NCBI GenBank assembly: GCA_030063045.1
Contig: JAQSEB010000072.1
Span: 971,501 to 1,035,500 of the forward strand
Length of the DNA stretch: 64,000 nucleotides
Origin: Pratylenchus scribneri
Lineage: Eukaryota; Nematoda; Chromadorea; Rhabditida; Pratylenchidae
Direction of reading: 5' to 3'
The notes under the pieces are model-generated. The model was not told where the DNA came from. It saw only the letters and a program-made list of their open reading frames with translations, and ran no database searches. A program made the translations under genes and the position numbers. Below, in pieces: positions 25,127 to 37,100 of this stretch (position 1 is its first letter; each line of letters opens with the position of its first letter).

Positions 25127-28100
25127 ATGCCAAAAGGCTTTTTGCCAAATATTCAAAAAATGCTTAGAAGCATGAAAATGGTAGATAAAAAAGTAATATT
25201 AACATACAAATTATTCAAATTAGAGCAACAAATGGAATGGCGAAAAACGGTCGCCCAATTTGATTATTTCCGAGAAAGGACTCAAAGCGGAGCATTCCGG
25301 CCCATCTGGTATTAAAATTAAATTAATTAAATTGAAGCGTTAATTAAAAATTTTATTTTAGTTATGGATACTATTTAATTTGGCGAATAAATTAATGAAA
25401 ATGGCTAATAGAAAGCTGAAAATGGGGAAAAATCATAACATTTTAGTGTTTTGTCCTAGACCCCCAGACCTTAAACCCAATCGATATATCTCGTCAAGAC
25501 GCGTCGATTTGTATATATTTTGTGGTGGCTTGACCAAAATTGGTTTTAAACCACTTAAACCATCTATGGGGGGTTTTGGTTCAAAACCAATTAAACCATG
25601 ACAAATTATATACCAATCGACGCGTTCTTGAAGAGTTCTATATAATGGTATATGGTTTGAGAATTTTGGGCAAACCACTAAGCCGTTAAAAACTTTTCGC
25701 CATTTTCAGTAATTTATTCGCCAATTTAAATATTTTTCATTTAATTATCTTTTAGGATGGATTTGTGTTCGAGCTGTTTTGCCAGTTCCAAAATTAAATT
25801 CGAATTCTATCAATAAATCAATTGCATTCTATTATGAAGTGCACATTCTCAACAAAACACATATTGAAAGGTATTTTATAAAAATTTTAAATAAAAAAAT
25901 TAAATATTAATTTGTGGACATAAAATATAGAATTTTAAATGGCAATAAAAAAAATTTGGGTGCAATTTAAATTTGTTTCATAATTCCAGGTCAAATATGG
26001 CCATTGGATTTTGTGATTGGCATTTCCCATTGGAAGGCAAAAAATGGCTTGGATTGGAGAATAATTCAATTGGAATTAGAAACACTAAAGAAATATGGAT
26101 TGATGGATGCCGGAGCAAATTTGAAAATGGTTCTGCTGCTGTTGGCCAATTCAATAAAATGGATATTGTTGGAGTTGGCATAATCCATCAACCAAACAGG
26201 AAAATGGAATATTTTGCCACTTTGAATGGAAAATTTTCAGGTAAAATACTTGAAAAATTTTTTTAACTTAATTGTCGCGGATTGCCTTTGCAGCAATCCG
26301 CGAAATCAAAAGTCAAATCGATGGACCTTTGGTCGTCCATCGGTTTGCCCACTTTCCCACCCTCAACCCCTTGGCCCCTAATCTATTCCCCACATCGTTG
26401 TTCCCTCTATTTTTAGCTTGGCTTCCATTGCTGACCCCCATCAACCCAATGCCCTAATGCGCCCGTCCATTCCATTGCCTTCCACTGCCACTTTGCCCCA
26501 TCGCCTTCCACTGCCACTTTGCCTTCTTCTTTTGGCCAGGTGTGCGCCGGAGGCCAAACCAACATTCCCAACTCCTCCCATTTTCATCCATTCTATGTTC
26601 CCCCCATATTCACAATTTTCACTTCTTGAACAATTTTGTGCTTCGATTTTCCCTTTGTGGATAAAAAAGGAATTTAATCATAAATTCTCTTCCATTGCAA
26701 AACCAGCAGTGAGGTTTTAAGTTTATCCTTGGTTCTTCCCCCGGGTCTAACTGAGTAAGGTTAAGCTTATAACTAAGGCTCTTAACACCGGCCCAATTTA
26801 CATCATTTACTTAGTTAATTAATTGAATAGCCTTAAGCTATTCAAACATTCCATTTCCAAATTTACAGTAGATTAACTCCCCTCTTTTATAAGTATATTC
26901 CCTTTAGTAAATTAGCTTTATTCATTTACATTAATCACATTTTCATCAATTTCATAGCATTATAAGAAGGGAACTGGCCATTCCCGACATTGTTCATCCT
27001 AAGCCCAATTCTTTGTAAATTGGCAATTCGCTTTGGCCTTTCTTTCCCCACATCCACCCTTCTTCAGGCAATCTTTGTAATTGCCCAATCCTTTCTTCAG
27101 GCAATCTTTGCATTGCCCAATCCTTTGGCAACCTTTGTTGTTGCCCGGTAAATTAGCCCATTCATTCCCCATCAAATCCGTACATCCTTATCCCATACTT
27201 TCCCCCTTAATCCGCCTATACTCACATTACAGTAGATAGTTCCCAAGTAATTGACCCCTTTTTTATTCCAGGCAATTTCGGTTAATTAATCAATTAATTA
27301 TTAAATAAACCCATATCAATAATTAATAAGTGGCGACCCTGCTCCAATACCTGCCCAATCGGTTTCTTCGCTAATCGAAATTTGGCCTGGTAATTATAAT
27401 TTTATTTTTTTAAAAAATTCCACATTTGTATTTTCCATTTCAGCCTTTGTGCTTTTTTGGCCCTTTTAACCAATTTTTTTTTTGGTTTTTGTGACCATCT
27501 TCACCGGTACTTTCCCTTTCCGCGTTTGACTTTACCTTTTCTATTTTTAGCCTTTGTGCCATTTTCATTGATTTCATTTGTGGTTTGTGCCTTTGTGCGC
27601 CTTTGAACTACAGTACCCAATTGCCATTTCTTCCAAATTTGCCTTTGTGCACTTCGAATAATTTTGGAAGGCCAGTTTTCCTTTTCCTTGTCCGGAGGGT
27701 CTATTATTGAGACAAATAATAGATTCTGAAATTTAATTTCTTCTAACCACCAAATTTTTATTCAATTCGAGATTATTATATTCAAATTTCACCTATAAAA
27801 TTTTCTAATTTGGTGGTAATAGAAATTAAATTTTAGCAACCCCGACATTTCAATAGTACTCTATATCCAGCCGAAACTTAACCCAAGCTAATTGACAGCC
27901 AATATTAAGGGATTTTGATTTGAATTGGTTGATTATCGATTAAATTAAAGTTGAACTTTGTATTTAACCTTAATTTAATCATTTTAATTATTCAATTGAA
28001 TAATTAGAATTCTAATTCAACAAGAAAATCGATTCAAAACAAAGACTGGTTGAAAATTAAATTACTGCAGTAAATCTCAAATTAAAATTCGACTTTGTTT

Positions 28101-31100
28101 CAATTTAATTTGAGAAAGTGCAGATTACTACTCCTTGGTAATTGAACACAAATATAAAGAGCCAATCAGTAGTAACAATCTCAGCTCCCATACCCTTATT
28201 TAGGCCAATCTGAGAAAATTAAATTGAACTTTGATTTCAATTTAATTCAAGAACCACAGTAGTTAGCCCATACCCAAATACGGTCAAATTATTTGGATTT
28301 CCGATTCAATTTACTCATTCCCCTATTTTTTGAATTGCGTTCAAAGAGCTTGCGATTGATTGAAATTTTAAGGCAATTTGTTTGCTATAATTGACTCTTT
28401 GAAGCCAATTAGATAATTTTTGCGCACATTCAATCATGGCCACATTTGCTCATAGAATTCTAGACGCCAAGGAGCTATTAACAAATTATATGGATAAGGT
28501 CATCCCTGTCGTCCCAGCATCGATCAATAGCAGCCGTGAAAGGCACTTATTGACATGCGATCAGAGACAATTAAGAACTTGGGTAGAAGAATTTGTCACT
28601 CAGATTGACGAAATAAAAGCAGCCCGAACTGCTTATCATTCGTATCTCAGCAGACTGAATGACGCAAGCAGAGTCGAAGAAAAGGCAGAATACGAAGCAT
28701 TGATTAAGTATGAAGAAATTCAAAAATTCATAAAACAAGCCGGAACAAAACTGAACCTGATCCGGACAGCAAAAGACGGCATTGACCGACTTTTGGACAA
28801 TGCTGGTGGAAGTGGCGGCGGGGGAAGGCGCTTTGTTTCGCTTCCCGCACTCTCTTTGAAGAGTTTTGACGGTTCCCAAGGAATGTGGGATGAATTTTGG
28901 CCACTGTTTAAAACGATTATCGATGACGACACCGAAATGAATGAAGTACAGAAAATGTCCTATTTGGATGCACAACTTCGAGGCGAAGCCAAAAAGTGCA
29001 TTCTTGGGTTGTTTCCTTTTTCGGAAGATAATTATAGGCTAGCCAAGGATTTGTTGATTGATAAATATGGCAAAAATGAGAATCTCATTCGAGATTTACA
29101 CAATCAACTCTCTAGACTGCCCAAATCAGACAAGTTGTCAGACGATTTGAAACTGCAAGTCGAAGTAGAGAGAATTTGCCGTCAATTGGAACATTACAAG
29201 CAAGACTTAAAGTCACCTCAGATTTATCTCAATCTCGAACAGAAAATGTCACGTAAGGTTTTAACCAAATATGTTGAATTGAAAACTGCAAAGTTGGCTA
29301 GCATGCCCGAGGGATCTGAATGGACTACGACTTTGTTTCGTACAGCATACGCAATAGCGGTTGATCATCTCAAACAGATTAGGGACATCGAAACAAGATG
29401 TGGTCAAGTTACCACGACGGAGAGCAAACGCAAATCAAGGGAACGAACAAAAGAAAAGTTGAGCGAAGAAGAGCCTTTGAGCTCTACAATGAACATGGCA
29501 ATTCAATATGCATTAAACAGCAATCCAGCCACTGGGAGTAATCGAACACCATTAGGACAAAGAGCTGAAAGGCAAAGTCCGGCGAGGAATAGGTCGGAAA
29601 GCCGAGATTCCTCGACGTCCAATCATTCTTCTTCAAGCAGGCGCGAAGGAAGAAAGATGGACAAAAGGAATGATTCGCCTCATCCTGACGCCAGAGGCAG
29701 AGCAAAAGCCAGGTCAGGGAAGTCTCCAAGCACAAGTCGAAGTCGAAGTCCAGCTCGAAACCCTTGTCGCCTTTGCGATGGATTAGGACATTTCGAAATG
29801 GATTGCCCAAAATTCCGGAATAGCGAACAACGAAGAAAGACAGCTATGGATAAAAAACTTTGCTATGTGTGCCTCAATCCTGGACATTTCGCAAGCGACT
29901 GCAGCCGATATAAGCTTAAATGTATCCTTTGTAGAACTATTAAGCATCACCCGGCTTTATGTCCGAAACGATATACTATCAAGATCAAGAAAGAACAAGT
30001 GAATGCGAATGAGACATCCGAATCCGAAATGAGTGCTTCGACACTTGTGGCAAGCGGATGCATGAAGGATTCGACTGAAGTGCATTCTTTACTCAAATGT
30101 GCACAAATCACCGTGTACAATCCATTGGATTCAAAGAAGAAGAAAAAATGCACTTTAGGTTTCCTGGATGATGGCAGCCACAAAAGCTATGCCAAGGATT
30201 CACTCATCAAAGAATTAGGACTTGAAACTTTAAAAACAACCAACATTGAAATTACCGGAATTGGTGGAAAGAAGTTAGGACAATTCAGAACTGGAGTCTT
30301 TGAACTCGGTCTAAAAGGAAAGGAATTGGACATGCTAATCAAAGTTCGATCAATCAATAGTGTGATGCCCAAATTGCCTTACATCAAATACGAAGAAAAG
30401 ATTCTGAATAAGCTCAAAATGAATAAGATTAAATTCAAACCAACAATGGAGGAACCAGAAATCCTGATTGGCGGTGATTATTACAATCATTTGGGCATTA
30501 CACCAGTCACAGAACTGCCGAATGGATTTTGGATCAGTTCATCCAAACTGGGACCGATAATCAGCGGTGAAGGAAAAATCGAGCATTTCAATGAAATTAA
30601 ATATGCCGAAAGGAACCAAACGCTTCAATATCATGAAATAGAATACAAGGAAGAAGCAATCACTGGTTGTGTGATGGATCAAACCTTTGAGTTTGACTTC
30701 AACGAAAATTCAGGAAAGGTATCAGATGCCAATCTCGATAAACTGATCGAAAGACAGAATTTGCTCGAGAATATCGGACTTTCGGATTTAATAAGCAATG
30801 ATGATGAGAAATGGTTAAAGGATTTTGAAGACAAATTGTACTTCAATGGCGAAAGATATGAAGTCAAATTAAGCTGGAATGATGAAGTTCATGCACTTCC
30901 AGATAATTATGGACTCGCCATTGGAAGGCTTCGATCAACAATGAAAAAGCTGAAGGAAAATCCAGCATTGATGAAGCAATACAATGAGATCTTTGAAGAT
31001 CAATTGAAAAAAGGCATAATTGAAATAGCACCAAAGAAAAGAAGTCAAGTCACACACTATCTACCTCATCACTTTGTTGAGAGGCAGGACAAAGTATTTA

Positions 31101-34100
31101 CAAAGATTAGAATCGTGTTCGATGCAAGTGCAAAACTTCGCAAAGAGTATCCGTCTTTGAACGAATGCTTGAACAAAGGACCCAAGCTTTACAATGATTT
31201 AACTGGAATCTTGATTCGATCAAGATTGAAGAAATATTTGATGACTTGTGATGTTGAAAAGGCATTCCTCCAAATTGGAATCGCACCAGAGGATAGGGAT
31301 GCACTTAGATTTCTTTGGTTCACAGATCCGAATGACCAAAAGACATTGACTGAATTCAGATTCTGCAGAGTCACCTTTGGAGTGATTTGCAGTCCAGCAC
31401 ATTTACAAGTGGTGCTCAACAATCATTTCAAATTGTATGAAGGAGACATTGTTCGCAATTTGGAATCGGATTCGTATGTCGACAATATATCCATCGAAAT
31501 GGAAAGAGCAGAAGACACGAAAAGGAATTACGAATATTTGAAGAAAATTTTTAAAGAAGCTAACATGAATGTTCGCGAATTTACTTCAAATGCATGGCAA
31601 GAAATTCTGGAACTGCCAGAAGAAGACAGAACGGAAGGGGAAATGACTAAGCTTTTAGGCTTACATTGGAATGTTCGAAAGGACACTTTGGCGGTCAAAT
31701 TCCCATACTTTGATATGGACAAGCCGATCACTCGTCGTTCAATCCTTTCCCAAATTCACAAACCATACGATCCAACTGGTTTGACTGGACCAATCGTTTT
31801 GAAAGGCAAATTGATTATGCAAAAGGTTGAAAAGGATAAGAAGTTGAAGTGGGATACAGTGATTAACAATGAATTAGTCATTGAATGGAGAAAGTTAATG
31901 ACCCTTTGGAATGATCGAATGGTTGAATTTCCCCGCCTTTGTGCGGAAATTCCCAAAGATAAAGCGAAAAGATATGAGCTTCACGCATTTTCCGATGCTT
32001 CAATCGAAGGTTTAGGCATCGCCATTTACCTACGCATTGTCGGAAAGAATGATGAAATCTCATGCAATCTCATTTATGCCAAAAGTCTTGTGATTCCCAC
32101 TCAACTGGAACGCATAGACAGAAGCATTCCATCTTTAGAATTACATGCAGCAAGATTAGCAGTCAACAACATTGGCTTTGTGAAGAAGGAAGTGGAAAAA
32201 ACGATTCCAATCAATGTAATCCGTATTTGGACCGACTCCACTGACGTTGTTGATTATTTGAAAACATACAAGGAAAAGAATCGATTCATCAACAATAGAG
32301 TCAAAGTACTCAGGAAGTTTAGGGTCACACACATTCCAGGAAAAGAAAACCCAGCAGATCTGGCTTCTCGTGGATGCACTCCAAGTGAATTGATCGATAA
32401 CCCTTTGTGGTTTAAAGGACCTGATTGGATTCATTTGGAAGAAGCCAAATGGCCCGAAAGCATCAGGGACTTTGATCCCAAAACATATATTCCAGTGGAA
32501 AAAGCCGGAATGCAATTGGAAATGAGCATGGCCAATATAACCCAAAATGAACCCCTTGTGTTTCCATTGTTCAACTACGAAAATTTTTCACAATTACGCA
32601 GATTGAAGAATGCAACAGCCTACTTGATTAGAGCCATCGAATTTTTCAAGCGGAAGGGCAAATCCAAACCAGATAAGCCCATAGAATTAAATTTGGCATT
32701 TTCAGAAATGACACCTTTGAAGGTGGACGAATTAAAGGAAGCCGAAAATTTGCTTATTCTTGAAGCCCAAGCAATGTTTCCTCCATCGAATGATACTATC
32801 ATCAGTCTCGGGCTCTTCCAAGAAAATCAAATTTGGAAAGCAGGAGGAAGGATTCAAAAGAGCAAAATCGAACTCAGCAGCATCCATCCAATCTTCATTG
32901 CGAAGCAAGCCCCAATCACTGACTTAATCATTAAGGGGAACACCTGCTCAGAAAACATGCTGGTGTGACGAATCTAACTGCTGCGATTCGCACCAAATAT
33001 TGGATTCCCAGTTGCCGACAAAAAATCATTCAAGTGATAAAGAAGAATAAGAAAACCCTTTGCGGTTTTTGTGCAAGATTCCAAGTCAAGGCTTACCTAT
33101 ATCCGGATGAACCCCCTCTCCCAGAATACAGAGTCTCGGGAGAAATGGCATGGGAAACGGTCGGCATTGACTATTTTGGACCATTAGCAGTTAAGTCCAC
33201 CTGCGGAAAGGACAAACACAAAGTTTGGGGAGCCATCTTTGCATGCGCTCGAACAAGAATGATACATTTGGAAATTGTCACAGACGCTTCAGCAGCGAAA
33301 TTCGTTCTCGCTTTTACGCGATTTATTCGCCGTTGGAGAGTACCGAAGCGAATTATAAGTGACAATGGCTCAAATTTTATTTTGGGCGAAAAGGCAATTA
33401 AAGCAATGGCTGAAGAAAATGCCAAACTCAGAGCAAGTTGGGATGGCATATACACATCGAAAGAAGTGAAAGAGTTTGTCACGCAGAACCAAATTGAATG
33501 GTTCTTTAATTCCCCATGTGCCCCATGGCGCGGTGGCCAATATGAGCGGTTAATAGGGATAGTCAAATACCACATGAAGAGGGAAATCCGGAACAAGCTT
33601 TTAAGCTTTGAGGAATTGTGGACAACTTTGATTGAAATCGAGCGAATCATAAATGAAAGACCTTTGAGTTTTTTATCGGAAAACGAAGTCATTCGTCCTT
33701 TGAGACCAATTGACTTGGTTTCCCCGTCACTTTCGATGGATGGACCGGACGTTTCATCAGAAACATTCGATCCAAATGATCCCGATTATGTTGAGATCAG
33801 ATCAAGAAAAGATAAACTGCTTGAAAGCTATAAAAATGCGCAGCTCATCGCTAATCAATTCTGGAATGAATGGAAGACTTCTTATCTACTTGGATTAAGA
33901 GAAAGGCACTTTGGATGCCTCAAAAGAGGCGAGAAGTTTCCCAAGATTGGCGATGTAGTTATAGTTGCAGATCAAAATGCGCCGCGCTCCGCTTGGAAAT
34001 TAGGCAAAATCGAAGACTTTGTATCTTCACGCACAGCGCAAGTTAAAATCGGTAATAAGCTCTTTGAACGCGCAACAAAAAACCTGTACCCACTAGAATT

Positions 34101-37100
34101 TGGTTCGGAATCGGAAATCCAAACTAGGGGAACAGATCAGGGCAACTCTGAAGAAGATGAAAATCCCTTTGCGGATAATTATAACAATTCAATTTCAGGT
34201 GTAACGATGGTCGAGGAAGGTGTCACCCTTTACACGAATGACATGCCCAGTGACGAAATCGAATCATTGCCAGAGAAATTGACTGAAGATGAACGAATCA
34301 TGCTGAAAACAACAAAGTATGATGGAAAAATATCTGTGGCTGCGCCGGTCCTTTTTCTCGGCAACGACATTCGAATAATTCGTTTGACAAAACTCTTCCA
34401 AATAAACTTCATGCGCTGTTTATTGCTTGTCAAGTCACTCGAAGCAGCCGATTGGTGGGATTCACTTTTCCAACGAATGGACATTCGGCGTCAAGTCAAG
34501 GCATTCGTGATTTGGACCCATGATGACGTAAACAACAAAGCAGCCCAATTCATCGAAAGCCTTTTAACGGCAACTCGACACATCAAAGTCTTCTGGATTG
34601 GCTCCAATATTTATTTCCCTGATGTGACCTGCATCAGTGTGCCACTGAACTTGGATTTGGAACTCATCCATGACCAACTCGTCGACGAAGGAATACCCTA
34701 TGATAGGCAAAACAAAGACTCAGCTCTCGACAAGTTCATTGATGAGGCAAAGAGCAAAACATCAAAACGCAAATGGAACGAGATCAAATCCAACAGTGAG
34801 CAAGCAGGGCCGTCATCGATGATGAAGCAGCCAACATTTGGACAAAGATCCGTGATAAATGCCGTATTCTCCCAAGAATCGTATACGCTGCAACAAGGTC
34901 CATACTTTGTCGATGACGCATACAACGAACCATCCTTTGTTGATGGTCTAAGCAACAATCCATCCTTTGTTGATGGTCTACGCGACAATCCATCCTTTGT
35001 TGATGGTCTACGAACAACGAGTCCAACAGCACCACCTGTGTATCCTATGGAAGAGCAAAACGAACAACCTGCCTTTCGCGGATTTCCAGCAATTCCCGTC
35101 GATTATCCCAATTTTGAGCCAGATTGTATAATTGTGGATTGCGGCCGTTTTGGCGAAGCACTAGGATTCTTCACGAAAAAATTCCATCTTTCAAACTTTA
35201 ATGAAGAAACAAGATTCACAATCAACAACCAACTTTATACGTCCTCAGAACAGTGGTACTGCCAACAGAAGGCTCTCTTCGCAAATCGATCTACACTGGC
35301 CTACGAAATTGTCAACTTCAATTGGACACCTGCGCAAATAAAAGAGGAATGCAAAGCCCACAAAATCGGCCTCGACCAATATCAATGGAGCCGGATCAAA
35401 TATGGCATAATGAAGGAAGGATTGGTTGCCAAATTCCGCCAAGAACCAGCTCGTACCACTTTGCTGAAGATAGGAAATGCTCATATTTTTGAGATGTCGT
35501 CCGACAGCGATTGGGGTATTGGATGTGACCATCGAGAAATCTTTGAAAGACGACCACACTTGGACCTTGATCGGCTGCGCGGACAAAACAACCTTGGGAG
35601 AATTTTGATGGAAATCCGTGATGAGATGCAACAGCAGCCACAAGGACAAGGTAAATCGGCCTTTGTGCCAACGAAATTTTCGCAAAACCAACATGATTTG
35701 GCCTTTGCGCCAATAAATGATCAAATGCAAAAGAATGTAGGCACTGAACCGGCCTTTGAGCCAAATGATTCCGCGTACACACATTTTTTCGAGAATCTTC
35801 AAATCAATAACCCAGATTTGGACAAAAACCGGCTGACGGCTCTTATCTTCGATAAATATGAACAGGAAAAGGAAGATGAAGAAGAGCTTAGAAAGAAGGC
35901 AGAAATTGTTGAAGAGATAGATAGGGCCTTAAACTCATGGAAATCGGTTTCAGCTTTTCCCTTTGGTTCAAGCCTATCCGGATTAGGGCGCAAAGGTTCG
36001 GACCTCGACGTGGTAGTGGTGTTCACCTTTGAAGTGAACCTCGAACCAGTAGCCCTTTTGAACGCCATGAATGGAATACTCTGCAGACGGATGACCATTG
36101 ACGAGCGGCCATTAGTAATTCGGTCCAAAAAATGTCCCATTCTCATGATCAAATACAAAGGGAAAGCAATCGACATTTCGATCGGAAATTCGAATCAACT
36201 CGAACAGATATTTAACGGGATATGGTTGCGAACGTTAATAAACATCAACCCACTTTTTCCCGTCATTTGCAATGTCATCCGCTCCTTCGCCGATCGCTTT
36301 GTCGATCCGAAACATCAAGGATTGAACTCGTTCAGCCTGGTGCTTCTTGTTCAGACGTATCTAACGAAGTTAGGACTACTCCCGAATTTGTTTGAACGTT
36401 ATCCCTCTATTTACGGTCAAGTCATGATTGAGGATTATTTAAATGATGAAAAACACCTTCGACTCGCCCAGGGCCTCAAGGGAGAATTCACGACAACGAA
36501 ACCCGTTTTGGATACCCTTTGTGGTTTCTTAAAATGGTTACAAACAACGGAATTCCATACATCAAAGGTTTTGCCAAGAGAAGGAAAGGTTGCCCCCAGA
36601 ACAGAGAGATTTGAAAACATGACCGTGCTAATAGTAACACCATTCAAGCGAGAGGGAAATGCAGCAAGCTGCATCGGTCCTGAGTGTTGGCAGAAATTCT
36701 TAACGCATGTGAACGCGACCATTGACCACATCCAGGAATGCAATTGGACGGAATTGGGAAAGGCTTTAGGAGTAATTGGGATGGACAACGCAGAATATAT
36801 TAGAAAAATGAAAGGAAAGGCACAGCTGTTGGTCCCAGTCCATGACAAAATTCACCCAATGGCCTTTGAGCCAGAGGCACCATCAAATGGCAAAGGTTCT
36901 TCATCATCCTTTGAGATGATAACAACATCGTCTACCTCGACCTTTGAGTCAAGAATGGAAGCGACTTCATCCTTTGCGATGAACGAAAATCGATCAATAC
37001 AACCCGCTCGAACAACCTCACCAATGGAGTACAGCAAACCCTTGACATTGAGCGATGAAGAAGAATGGATTGATGCCGGATTATTGCCTCCGCGAAAGGG

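Noticed and set aside
26418..26720. 100-codon ORF in the LTR
   Set aside because: It is present in both LTRs because the LTRs are identical, consists of repeated Pro/Leu/Thr codons, and has no recognisable domain.
33171..36848. Several long antisense ORFs (up to 185 codons) opposite retrotransposon ORF2
   Set aside because: They are shadows of a strongly biased sense frame and show no domain motifs.
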